Origin: Campanula takesimana
Taxonomy: Eukaryota > Streptophyta > Magnoliopsida > Asterales > Campanulaceae
Assembly (NCBI GenBank): GCA_026119855.1
Contig: JAOWBW010001125.1
Coordinates: 248,001 to 312,000 of the forward strand
Reading direction: 5' to 3'
Length of the DNA: 64,000 nt
Below, one piece after another: positions 1 through 10,599 of this stretch. The number at the start of each line of letters is the position of its first letter. The first letter of the stretch is position 1. Both the position numbers and the translations under genes were made by a program. The notes beneath the pieces were generated by a model. The model was not told where the DNA came from. It did no database searches and saw only the letters and a program-made list of their open reading frames with translations.

Positions 1-39
1 TTATATCTCAAGAACAATTGAAGTACTTTATTATGAAAT

Positions 40-900
40 ATTGTTCAAAGTTAGTTCAAATAGACTATGAAAATCAAAGTAAAGCATTTTTTTAATATCT
101 CAAGAATGATTGAAATACATTTTTTCCACATTTTTTCAAGAACAAATTCAAAGTTCCTAAGAACAGTTCACATTTTCAAAAAAAAAAAAAAAAAACAGTT
201 TTTTAAAAGAATAAGTTCACAGTTATTTCAAAAACAAGTTCACAATTGTTCCCATAACAAGTTCCAAGAACAATCCAAGAACAAGTTCACTGTTTTGTTT
301 CAAGAACAAGTTCACAATTTTGTTCCAAGATCAAGTTCGCAGTTGTTCCTAGAACAAGTTCACAGTTGGTCCAAAAACAAGTTTACAGTTGTTCCAAAAA
401 CAAGTTCCTAAGAACAATTCACATTTTTAAAAAAAAATAAAAAAAAAATCACAGTTTTTTTAAAGAACAAGTTCACAGTTATTTCAAAAACAAGTTCACA
501 ATTGTTCCTAGAACAAGTTCTAAGAACAAGTTCACTGTCTTTTTTTCAAGAACAAGTTCACAATTTTGTTCCAAGATCAAGTTCGCAGTTGTTCCTTGAA
601 CAAGTTCACATTTGGTTCAAAACAAGTTTACAGTTGTTCCAATAACAAGTTCCTAAGAACAATTCACATTTTTCAAAAAAGAAAAAAAATTACATTTTTT
701 TTAAAGAACAAGTTCACAGTTATATCAAAAACAAAAAAAGTTCACAATTGTTCCCAAAACAAGTTCCAAGAACAAGTTCACTGTTTTTTTTTCAAGAACA
801 AGTTCAAATTTTGTTCCAAGATGAAGTTCGCAGATGTTCCTGGAACAAGTTCACAATTGATCCAAAAACAAGTTTACAATTGTTCTAATATACAACTGAA
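40..900. repeat. Tandem repeat array, about 245-bp higher-order unit
   Basis: AT-rich array built from variants of a roughly 20-nt subunit containing GAACAAGTTCACA. A marker segment (TGTTCCAAGATCAAGTTCGC) recurs at 321, 567 and, with one change, at 812, giving a higher-order period of 245-246 bp and about 3.5 copies. Each unit holds an A/T homopolymer stretch and two near-palindromic GAACAAGTTC cores. The open frames across it are low-complexity translations of the repeat and I do not call them genes. It could be a small satellite or the subterminal repeats of a DNA transposon whose end lies outside the window. Confidence 0.75.
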
Positions 901-1502
901 AAATTCAGAGTTGTTATAATATACAACTGAAAAATTCCTTGATTGCTCGCACTTGTTCCAATAATAACTGTGAACTTAGCAAACCAAATCAATCCATCAA
1001 CAATAAAATCTCATTTACATTCAAAGCCAACACCAAAAACAATTGACAACCTTTTGATTTATCAATCCATTAGAACACACAAACAAAAACAAAAGCAAAA
1101 ACAAAAAGTTTTCTGGGCATTTACATTCAGAAAGGAAAATGTTTACAGTTTCTTTACCTTTAAAATGCTCAATCTTCGATGACGCTTCTATGCCGGCGAC
1201 CACAAGCTCCAGTCGGATATCCAGATCTGGCGCATCTTGGAGGTGAAGAGAGAGAAATAGCCAGAGTGTAGAGAGAGAAAGAAAGTTTGTTCCTAGGGGG
1301 ATGCCGGAGATGGTAATGGGAGAGGAAAGATGAAGGTCTGGGGTTGAGTGGAGCTATTGGGCGAACGATTTACAGAGTGGGAAAGGAGGACGGGGTCGCC
1401 GGAGAGGGAAGGGATGGATCGCCGGAGAGGGAGGGAGGGGAGGGCAGTCAGATATGACAAATCGAGAGAAGAAGCGAGCTAGGGTTAGGGCTTAGACAGA
1501 TC
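901..1502 (-). other. Unassigned DNA with an exon-like stretch
   Basis: From 901 to about 1140 it is AT-rich with nothing I recognise. On the minus strand, 1500 to about 1160 looks like the 5' end of a plant gene: an AACCCTAG telobox-like word (about 1484-1491), a CT-rich leader, then an open frame reading APDLDIRLELVVAGIEASSK and onward to a possible splice donor (AAAG/GTAAAG) near 1162. I do not recognise the product and found no second exon. The junction with the truncated retrotransposon at 1502/1503 is abrupt. It may be a fragment of a host gene or gene DNA captured by a transposon. Confidence 0.3.
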
Positions 1503-1920
1503 AAAGATTAGTACTAGAGTTCATACTATGAAAATCAATAATATAAATATTTGTCTTACGATATCCCGTGAGTAAGATAGCTCCAGTTTTGCCATTCTTG
1601 ATAAGACATTGCGTTGAAGTAAAATGGCATTCTAATCCTTTGTCGCAGAATTGAGATATGGATAATAAGTTGTGCTTGAGCCCTTCCACGAGTGAGACTC
1701 TTTCAATGCACACTTTGTCTTTCTTGAGCTTTCCATATGCTACAACTTGACCTTTGTTATTATCGCCAAATGTTACGGAGGGACCTCTTTCTTCATGGAC
1801 ATCTTCTAATAAGGATTCATCTCCAGTCATGTGTCTTGAACACCCACTATCGAGAATCCATTCATAATTTCTAGCTTTTGAAGATCCAGCCATGAAACAA
1901 AGAACCTGAAATATAGACAT
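1503..1920 (-). pseudogene. pol: Copia pol, N-terminal fragment (protease) of A'
   Basis: First 139 codons of a Copia polyprotein, identical in translation to the start of the intact pol at 13060. The aspartic protease motif DSGCSRHMTG is present. The frame runs into unrelated DNA at 1503, so everything after the protease is lost. The start used is the first ATG after the two in-frame stops that separate it from gag. Confidence 0.85.
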
Positions 1921-1957
1921 TTAAGCATGTCCCCTTTATTCCTTTTGGGTCCTAGGG

Positions 1958-4379
1958 TTAGCAACTTTTGACAACCCACTCTTGCTTGACCTTAGGATTT
2001 TTACGTCCTTTGGCATTGGGAGTGAATCGCAAAAGGCATTCCACGGCCTTGTGTCCTGAACAATCACAAATGGAACAATGATGAAAGCCACCAATCACGT
2101 GAGTTTTCACAAACTCTTTACTTTTCTTGGGGATGGCATTCTTCTTTGGGTCAGATGAACTAGACTTAACAAAATCTTTCTTTTGAAATTTTGGAGCGCT
2201 TTTTCTCGAAGGGCGCATAGGGCTAGGAGGCGCACGGCGATGAGGCGCGTGGCTCTTAGGCGCATAATGAGCACTCGGAGAAGGAGCGCGCCTATTTTCA
2301 AGAATGATTTTGCTAGGAGATGGTTCATATGTAGCTATATCTTTCCCATTAGCTTTCCCAAATTGCTTCGTTGGGTAGACATAATGGAATGTTTGTCTCT
2401 TGACTTTTTCATGTCCTTTACCCATTGAATTAGAATGTTTTTCCTTGGGAATTTCAAGAGTTTGTTGGTTGGTAAATTCACTATCTCTTTCAGCACAGAC
2501 ATCACATTTAAAGTTGTCACTAGTTGATGAGAATCCAAGCCACTTTTATCACCACTGACTTTTTGGGACTCAAATATATTCTCCATAGTGACACGAGAAT
2601 TGGACCACTCATTTGTAATCTTTTTAAGATCAGTAATTTGAGCAACCAATTCATCGTTTTGAACTTTAAGAAGTGAGTTCTGTTCTGTTAGAAAAGTGTT
2701 TTTAACAGTAAGAGGAGTCATGCTCTTTATCTGCTCCTTAAGGAGGGTGAGTTCATATTTAAGTAGAGATTTCTCGGTCTTAAGCTGGGAAATTTCATCA
2801 CATGATAGTGCTAAAGCTTCCTTCATACTATCAAATCTAGTGATTACCTTTTCAGCCTTCTTGAACAATTTTTCTTGTTCAGCAGTCACTTCATCATTGA
2901 TTTTGGAGATTGGAGCAGTTGGTTCAACCTGTGGTCTAATGTATGCTCCTTTTCTCAATTTGTTCCTTGCTCCAAGATCACATCGTGAGAATAACAATCC
3001 ACCATCGTTTGAGCCGGAGTGAGAAATCCTTGTTCAACGAGCTCGCTGATGGTTGGTCCTTTCTTCTTTTTCGCTTCTTGAAAACCTGCAGATTTCTTGA
3101 TAGGTTTGTTCAAGGCATTCATATCGGGAACATCCTTGGAGAAGTCATCATCAGAATCATAAGCATCAACTTCATCATCATTTGCCATCAAACAAACAAG
3201 TCCATCATCGGAATCTTCATCGCTCTCATCGGAGTCTGTTTCAATCCAAGTATTGTGCTCATTTGCTGGTGCTTCTTCTTCAGCAACCATTCCCTTGTGT
3301 CGAGTGAACTTGGGAGTGAATTTAGGAGTATGGCTGCTCTTCTTCTGCATATATTCAAATTTGGGGATCGGGCAGCTTGATGCAAAATGTCCGGGTTTCC
3401 TGCAATTAAAACAAACAAGATCTTCTTTTCTTTTTGAATCACTGCTCCTTGAAAACTTTTGAGGAGCTTTGCTGGTAGATCCTTGAAATTTGTTGGTTGA
3501 GCCGGGTCTTGAGAATTTTCTGAACTTTTGAAATTTCTTCACAAATAAAGCGAAGTCTTCATCATCCATGTCTAATAGCTCAGAAGTAGAAATTTTGGGA
3601 TCGGAGCTTTTCTCATCTTGTACAGGCGCAGGTGTAGGCGCAGGAGTAGGCGCGGCTTCTCTGTGCGCCATCATAGCCATAGATTTTGACTTTCCTTCAG
3701 TTTCACTGATTCGTTGGAGTTTGAGTTCGTAAACTTTGAGATTTGCATATAGGTTCCTTAAAGTCCAAACATCTAAAGTTCCAGCGTCTTCAAGAGCGCT
3801 AGATTTATGAAGGTATCTTGATCCAAAAGCTTGTAGAAAATTTACATTCAAATCTTTGTTGGTAAACTTCATGCCAAGTGAAATACATAGATTGATAATT
3901 TCACAGTAGCGTTCATAAGTTTGCCTTAAGTTTTCACCGGGGAGTTGAGAGAAATTGTTGAATCTCTTTTGAACTTCGTATTTCTTGTTCTCCTTGCAAA
4001 CGGTGTCTCCTTCAATATGCTCTTCAATAGCATCCCATAGCTCATTTGCAGTAGCACAATGCATGACTTGTTGTTTCATCGCCGTGCTTAGAGTGCTTAG
4101 AAGAATGTTTCTTGCTTTGCCATCATTTGCGACTCTTCTAATTTCTTCCTCGGTCCATTCTTCCCTTGGTTTTAGGACAGTAGGTTGAGCAGCGTTGGTG
4201 CGTGGATTTGGATTCGCCTTCATCGGAATATAAGGTCCATAAACGACGGTGTCATGGAGCCTTTCATCGATTGAGTTGAGATGAGTCAATATGCTGAATT
4301 TCCATACGTCAAAATGATCTTCATCAAAGACCGGAACGTGAGTGTAGTTTGCAGTTGCCATAGGTTTTGAGTTTGCCAT
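1958..4379 (-). pseudogene. gag: Copia gag of A', two frameshifts
   Basis: Nucleocapsid-type polyprotein starting MANSKPMATANYTHVPVFDE and ending WVVKSC. In order it has a UBN2-type gag domain, a CCHC zinc knuckle (CFNCRKPGHFASSC), an acidic stretch, a coiled-coil-prone stretch and a second knuckle (CSICDCSGHKAVEC). Compared with the copy at 10600-13022 it lacks one base near 3007-3010 (TTTT to TTT) and one near 2531-2536 (CCC to CC), so it is read in three pieces. Both losses are homopolymer contractions and could be sequencing errors. At the site where the other copy is frameshifted, this one is in frame. Confidence 0.85.
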
Positions 4380-4439
4380 TTAGAATCGGCACCCAAGCTG
4401 TTAAGCTTGAAAAACGAAAAATGTTTTATAAAGGTGTTT

Positions 4440-4451
4440 GCTCTGATACCA
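4440..4451 (-). other. Primer-binding site of A'
   Basis: Reads TGGTATCAGAGC on the minus strand, the usual plant Copia match to the 3' end of initiator methionine tRNA. It lies two bases inside the 5' LTR. Confidence 0.9.
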
Positions 4452-4453
4452 CT

Positions 4454-5917
4454 TGTTGGTCCCAAAGGGCAACAAGGGTATGAAAAATAGCTAGAGGGGG
4501 GGGGGGTGAATAGCTGTTTTAAAATTCTTTTCGTACCCTTGAAAAACTCAATTGCGAATGCGCACTTTATCAAGTAAGCGTTATGAAATGCGCCTAAGTG
4601 AGTGAGTGAAATGCACAGCGGAATTTAGTAATGAAAATAGGCGCAAAGTGATAAAGGGAGCGCAACACACACACTAAGTATTTTGGCTCAAAGTGAGTGA
4701 AATAAGGAACTAAGGCAAATGATATAACAACACAACACAATTCAGTTCAATCAATCTACAATGAGTAAACAAGCAAATAGTGAGTGAAAATAATAACTTG
4801 AAAGAAATGACAAGATAATAACACAAGCTATTTGGAGAGGTTCGATCAATGAAAGATCTACGTCCTCTACCAAGATGGTTAGTCTTGGATTTCTAATCGA
4901 GATCTTATATAATGAGTGAGTGTTACAAATTACAATGTTTGAGCTTATACACTAACTCAAGATCTATTACTATGAAAGAACAAATCCAAAACAATAACCG
5001 GTGTATCTCTAAAAGATGAATCTAAATGATTAATCTTAAAGAGGTGCGTGTGTGTTCTTAGTATCAAGGCTCTTTAGATCTTTGAGATGGAGAGCACAAG
5101 AAACTAAAGTGTTAAGGCTTGAAGATCTGGGCTAAGGATGAAGGTATGAAGATGTTCTTGAGAAATCTGGAAAAACGAAGGCAATCTTCAAATCTTCAAC
5201 AAATGCTTTGAGAGAGAAATTCTTGAAATTCTTAGCAAAACTCAGCAACTTCAAAATGTTGAAGTTATGGGGTATTTATAGTGAACTTCAAAAAACTAGC
5301 CGTTGGAAATCCTTGTGGATAAGATGAGCTGTCGCTTGTTGATTGGAGCATGCATATATTATGGCCATTTTGACACTCAACATAAAGGTGACCGTTATGG
5401 ACGCGTGTCAACAGATTAGGCGCATATGCATCTTTTAACCACCGTTGGATCATTGGCGTAATTTGAATTCTCTTCAAGTCTTCGAGTCTTCAATAAATCA
5501 CTGAGTGTTGAAAAAATACTTTGAGGCGCGTTTGAGCCAAGAGGCGCATTGAGCCAATAGGCGCACAGTAAGCGTGTGCTTAAAACAAGGGGCGCAGAGG
5601 CGCGTAACATATCTTATGAAGAAATCCTTATGCGCGCGCTCTAAATGGCGCATGGCGCGAAAGTGGAAGGCGCGTGGCGCGTGGCGCGTGGAGGCGCATA
5701 AGCGCGGCTCAAACTCACTGAGTGATTTTTCTTGAAACTTGATCTTCTTGCCCTATTTCTAAGCCTATTCTATAACAATGGACAACCTAAAAAATGAAGT
5801 ATAAATACTTTTTACATGTGGGTCTAAAGTCCATGAAATAAAACTTAGGTGATGGATCAATCAAATCTAATAAATCCTAATACATTAAAACTGAGATATA
5901 TGTGGGCATACCCAACA
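4454..5917 (-). repeat. 5' LTR of A'
   Basis: 1464-bp LTR with TGTTGG...CCAACA ends, essentially identical to the two LTRs of element A apart from homopolymer lengths (11 G here for 10 and 9 C there) and the A/C difference noted at 9085. It contains the GCGCCT-rich block and a TATAAATA box. Transcription would run leftward. Confidence 0.93.
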
Positions 5918-6742
5918 ACAAGAATTATTTTTCTCAAGATATATAAATTATATATCTTGAGGGATGCCTCAAAAGGCGAGACCTTTACTAAATAATATGA
6001 AATGAAGTACAAGGCCGAGAGTTCCCTAATGCTATTACAATGTAAGCTTTGTGGAACGACTAAGTCTAATACACAGAATCCTAACCTAGCCAAGACACTT
6101 ATAATACTCGATCAAGAATATAAATGTGTTTTGGGAATTTATAAGGAACTAAGGAATGTGTAAGACTTTCTTGTGAGGAGTGTGTGTTCTTGCTTCAAGT
6201 GTTGTAAGTGTTGTATCTTCAAACACATCCTCCCTTGCTATTTATAGGCTTGATAATTCTTGGGGAATACTCCAATAATGGCTTGGTGATTGATAAAAAC
6301 GTGGTAGAGAGGTGGAGTGGAGTGACCGAACTTGGGGAAGTTATTTTCCACATTTCCTAAAATGTAGGAACTAATTCTTGGTGCCCAAGTCCATGCATAC
6401 CCGATTTGTACCTTCATGCTATGAACGCCTTGTACCTTTTTTATCAACAACTCAGCCTTTGAATGGGTCAAATCCCATGTGTTTGTTATGAATTAAATCC
6501 CCACATGTTTATGGATAAAATCCCATTTTATCCATAATTCTCCTTTTTATCTTCCTTGCAATATCCTAGCTTGTATTATACCTGTAAATTGGACCAACAC
6601 AATAACAAACCTTGCAATAATATTAGATATTAGTCCAGCAATTATTTAAGAAGCAAATATACAAATATAATAAATTCTGCCCGTCGGCAGCACTGGGAAG
6701 GTGTGGTTATCACTTCTGGTATCACCACATTCTGCACTTACA
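5918..6742 (-). repeat. 3' LTR of B, cut short
   Basis: Matches 25169-25994 with roughly 2% differences by eye. It starts (minus strand) with TGTAAGTGCAGAATG next to a polypurine tract. The last 139 bp of the LTR are missing at the junction with A'. A TATA box on the minus strand is at 6239-6246. Confidence 0.88.
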
Positions 6743-7130
6743 ATCTCCCCCTTAATTGTATATTTCTTCACAAACTAAATAATGCTGTGACCCTGCAAGA
6801 CAATGTTAGGCACAAATACAGAATATACATAAATTCTTCCCGCAAAGATTAACTCCCCCTCAAAGAGGCAAGTCAACCAAAAAAACAATGATTTTGAAGT
6901 AGTTTTAAACCAAGTAAACTAAACATGATTAAAAACTAATTATCCAAAACAAAACCAAAGTTATAAAATCCAAAAACCATGAAGTGTTTAACACACTTCA
7001 CACAAATAAACCAACCAAAAAAACAAATGTAAAACAAATGTTGAGTGCACCTAATAGTTTTAAAACAACTAACATAAAAATTGTTTTTAAAAGCTACCAA
7101 GAATAGAAACACACCAACTACCAAACCTGT
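6743..7130 (-). other. Polypurine tract and 3' untranslated DNA of B
   Basis: The minus strand reads AATTAAGGGGGAGAT immediately before the 3' LTR (about 6743-6757), a typical plus-strand primer site. The remainder to 7130 is AT-rich with no gene seen. Confidence 0.75.
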
Positions 7131-7540
7131 TTAAGTATCAATAGCCCGCACACGTGCATTAGCAGTTAGATCAGCACTTGTGTTAGCATGTAGAACAGCA
7201 CTTGTGGTAGCATGCAGAACAGCACTTGTGTTAGCATGCAGAACAGCACTTGTGGCAGCATTATCTCCCCCTGTTTGTGAAGAATACTGTGCCAAGAATT
7301 TCTACAAGTCTGTATGAATCTGTATCTGGCTTGAAGTCTGCATTGATGGAGCTTGGGCAGTCGGTTGGCGTGAAGAAGATGAGTCTTTTCTCTTCTTTTT
7401 ATTTTTCTTGATGGTAGTCACTATAGGTTGGGAAGGAGCCGACGTAGGAGGAGCTTGTGCGACCGGAACAGGTGGAGGTCCGGAGACAACAATGGCGAGA
7501 TTTCCAAGGGCTCATTTGAGGTTTTGGATGGGGAAGCCAT
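7131..7540 (-). pseudogene. ORF3 relic of B with 8-residue repeats
   Basis: Minus-strand reading begins MASPSKTSNEPLEISP, shifts frame within about 20 codons, and continues in another frame through a proline-rich and lysine-rich stretch. After one stop it reaches about four copies of the 8-residue repeat TSAVLHAN/T (a 24-nt DNA repeat at about 7160-7260) and ends at a TAA at 7131-7133. A CT-rich leader lies just upstream (7541-7650), as before ORF3 in elements A and C. It sits in the ORF3 position between pol and the 3' LTR. The central domain found in the other elements is absent, so this is a strongly shortened relic. Confidence 0.55.
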
Positions 7541-8892
7541 TGATGGAAGTTGAGAAGAGAAGGAAGAAATTTTGAAGAGGGATTTTTAGAGTTTTGATTC
7601 GACTGTGAAGGAATGACGAGGGAGAGAGAGATCGGTGAGTTTGATGAGGGAGGAGGGTTTATTTAGGATTTAATTAGGAAGTATTCAAATGGAAGTTAAA
7701 TACTCAACTTTAAATTGAGTTAACTATCTCTAATCCTACAAACACTCAACTCCCCCTATTTTTTAGCTCTCCCTATTTTCTAGCTAGATAGGTAAACTCA
7801 AACTCAACTCTTACATTTTTTAAAAAAACAACCGGCCATTATCCCAAAAAGCCTTTTTTTTTTTTTTGAAAATAAAACGAAAAAATTAAAAATTAAAAAT
7901 AAAAGAAAATAATGTTGGATAATTCGGCCTAGGTGACTACATCCCTAATTTTTGAGTTTGATTTGAAACTTGATTTCAAACTTTTTAGAGATGAAGTTAC
8001 TTAACCAAATTCACCAAAAATAAAATAAAAAGGAATTTAATAAAGACTTTTTGAAAATCAAAAAATTCCACAAATTATAAAGGACTTTCGGACTTTCAAA
8101 AATTAACTATTAATTTCCGAAAAAAGAAATGAATAAAAAAATAATGTAGCACATACTAATGTGTTATCGGTAATGATGGTAACACTTAGGAAAACATATA
8201 AGTCAAATATCCCCTTGATAAAAAACTTTTTTCTTAAAAGAACATAAGGCAAAACAATCCTCATTATTATCACTTGAGGCAAATTGTTAGGCTTCTTTTA
8301 AATAAGCATTTGAGGCAAAAACAAGCTTCCCAAATTCAAACACTTGAGGCATAGCAAGCCTTAATTAAGAGTGTTTGAGGTAAAATAAATCTAACAAGTT
8401 AGATAAAATAAGCTTGTTCTTCATCTTTAAGCACTTTAAAATAAGTATAATTTATACTTCAATATCTACAAGATAGCATCGTAGTAACGAGCTCCGTGCT
8501 CCGAGTCCTTATAAAGTGTAAAAAATACTTTAGTGATTTGCACCTTTCAAGTAGGATACACTGTAGTAGCGAACTCCATGTTCCTAATACTTAGTACGAA
8601 ATCACTAGATAGTATCTCCCTTTGGCAAGAGTGCATCGTCGCAGCGAACGCCGTGCCCCGAGTTACTTAGGAAATACTATAAGTGATTTTTGCCTTTTGC
8701 CTTTTAATTTTATCACAAAAATTAGTGACTTTGTAACTTTTGAGTACAAAGGGGATTTGACAAACATGTTAACCAAGTATAAACCTACCAAAGCAAAAAG
8801 GTCAGCATGTGCCGCCGCGAAGGCTTAAAACGAAAAACTGTTTTTTTTTTTAAATTAAAATATTGTACAACAACAAAGATGATCCAAGGGGT
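7541..8892 (-). other. Noncoding interior of B with degenerate repeats
   Basis: This lies where reverse transcriptase and RNase H would be expected; I find neither. From 7541 to 7660 the minus strand is CT-rich and leader-like. Around 8260-8400 the word ACTTGAGGCA recurs about four times. At about 8466-8700 there are three degenerate units of about 75-90 bp sharing CGTAGTAACGAGCTCCGTGC-like text. The rest is AT-rich. Confidence 0.6.
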
Positions 8893-9062
8893 TTAAACAA
8901 GAAATGGAACAAGAGACTTCTTCAAGTTAGAAAATCTCTTATGGTTAAAAACTTCAATAAAATATTCATCTTTCGAAGTATTTTCATATTTAAGCTTAGA
9001 AAGAAAACATGAATGGTTTACCTTAATATACCTAACCATGTCTCGATAATTAACCGGTTCCT
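8893..9062 (-). pseudogene. pol: B pol, linker fragment after the insertion point
   Basis: Minus-strand reading from PVNYRDMVRYIKVNHSCFLS to KSLVPFLV and a stop at 8893. It continues the post-integrase linker that breaks off at 22544, and the two parts join in frame when A and one copy of TTCCT are removed. The frame then enters noncoding DNA instead of reverse transcriptase. Confidence 0.7.
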
Positions 9063-10525
9063 TGTTGGGTATGCCCACATATATATCAGTTTTAATGTAT
9101 TAGGATTTATTAGATTTGATTGATCCATCACCTAAGTTTTATTTCATGGACTTTAGACCCACATGTAAAAAGTATTTATACTTCATTTTTTAGGTTGTCC
9201 ATTGTTATAGAATAGGCTTAGAAATAGGGCAAGAAGATCAAGTTTCAAGAAAAATCACTCAGTGAGTTTGAGCCGCGCTTATGCGCCTCCACGCGCCACG
9301 CGCCACGCGCCTTCCACTTTCGCGCCATGCGCCATTTAGAGCGCGCGCATAAGGATTTCTTCATAAGATATGTTACGCGCCTCTGCGCCCCTTGTTTTAA
9401 GCACACGCTTACTGTGCGCCTATTGGCTCAATGCGCCTCTTGGCTCAAACGCGCCTCAAAGTATTTTTTCAACACTCAGTGATTTATTGAAGACTCGAAG
9501 ACTTGAAGAGAATTCAAATTACGCCAATGATCCAACGGTGGTTAAAAGATGCATATGCGCCTAATCTGTTGACACGCGTCCATAACGGTCACCTTTATGT
9601 TGAGTGTCAAAATGGCCATAATATATGCATGCTCCAATCAACAAGCGACAGCTCATCTTATCCACAAGGATTTCCAACGGCTAGTTTTTTGAAGTTCACT
9701 ATAAATACCCCATAACTTCAACATTTTGAAGTTGCTGAGTTTTGCTAAGAATTTCAAGAATTTCTCTCTCAAAGCATTTGTTGAAGATTTGAAGATTGCC
9801 TTCGTTTTTCCAGATTTCTCAAGAACATCTTCATACCTTCATCCTTAGCCCAGATCTTCAAGCCTTAACACTTTAGTTTCTTGTGCTCTCCATCTCAAAG
9901 ATCTAAAGAGCCTTGATACTAAGAACACACACGCACCTCTTTAAGATTAATCATTTAGATTCATCTTTTAGAGATACACCGGTTATTGTTTTGGATTTGT
10001 TCTTTCATAGTAATAGATCTTGAGTTAGTGTATAAGCTCAAACATTGTAATTTGTAACACTCACTCATTATATAAGATCTCGATTAGAAATCCAAGACTA
10101 ACCATCTTGGTAGAGGACGTAGATCTTTCATTGATCGAACCTCTCCAAATAGCTTGTGTTATTATCTTGTCATTTCTTTCAAGTTATTATTTTCACTCAC
10201 TATTTGCTTGTTTACTCATTGTAGATTGATTGAACTGAATTGTGTTGTGTTGTTATATCATTTGCCTTAGTTCCTTATTTCACTCACTTTGAGCCAAAAT
10301 ACTTAGTGTGTGTGTTGCGCTCCCTTTATCACTTTGCGCCTATTTTCATTACTAAATTCCGCTGTGCATTTCACTCACTCACTTAGGCGCATTTCATAAC
10401 GCTTACTTGATAAAGTGCGCATTCGCAATTGAGTTTTTCAAGGGTACGAAAAGAATTTTAAAACAGCTATTCACCCCCCCCCCTCTAGCTATTTTTCATA
10501 CCCTTGTTGCCCTTTGGGACCAACA
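9063..10525 (+). repeat. 5' LTR of A
   Basis: TGTTGG...CCAACA ends. A TATAAATA box at 9700-9707 predicts a start of transcription near 9730. U3 has a GC-rich block (about 9275-9460) packed with GCGCCT and GCGCC words, unlike the AT-rich remainder. A block in the downstream part (10106-10122 and 10137-10150) is shared with the LTR of the diverged element C. Confidence 0.95.
9700..9707 (+). promoter_or_regulatory. LTR promoter TATA box of A
   Basis: TATAAATA inside the 5' LTR, with a repeat of it at the equivalent place in the 3' LTR. It is the only good TATA box placed to start genomic RNA upstream of the primer-binding site. Confidence 0.7.
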
Positions 10526-10527
10526 AG

Positions 10528-10539
10528 TGGTATCAGAGC
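10528..10539 (+). other. Primer-binding site of A
   Basis: TGGTATCAGAGC, two bases after the LTR, complementary to the 3' end of initiator methionine tRNA. Confidence 0.93.
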
Positions 10540-10599
10540 AAACACCTTTATAAAACATTTTTCGTTTTTCAAGCTTAACAGCTTGGGTGCCGATTCTAA

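Larger units (their letters stand above)
1503..5917 (-). mobile_element. Truncated SIRE-type Copia retrotransposon copy A'
   Basis: Minus-strand copy of the same family as the element at 9063-22538. It keeps the 5' LTR, primer-binding site, gag and the first part of pol. Similarity to the full copy stops at 1503, inside pol just after the protease domain, so integrase, reverse transcriptase, RNase H, ORF3 and the 3' LTR are gone. Its LTR abuts position 5918 exactly where the left LTR of element B is cut short. This suggests that A' inserted into that LTR and a later deletion removed its 3' part together with the missing piece of B. Confidence 0.9.

Noticed and set aside
67..919. Open frames of 114 and 117 codons on the plus strand
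   Set aside because: They translate the low-complexity tandem repeat and have no gene-like features.
9370..9715. Frames of 64 and 70 codons repeated identically in three LTRs
   Set aside because: They lie in the LTR U3 region, overlap each other and the TATA box, and are identical only because the LTRs are.
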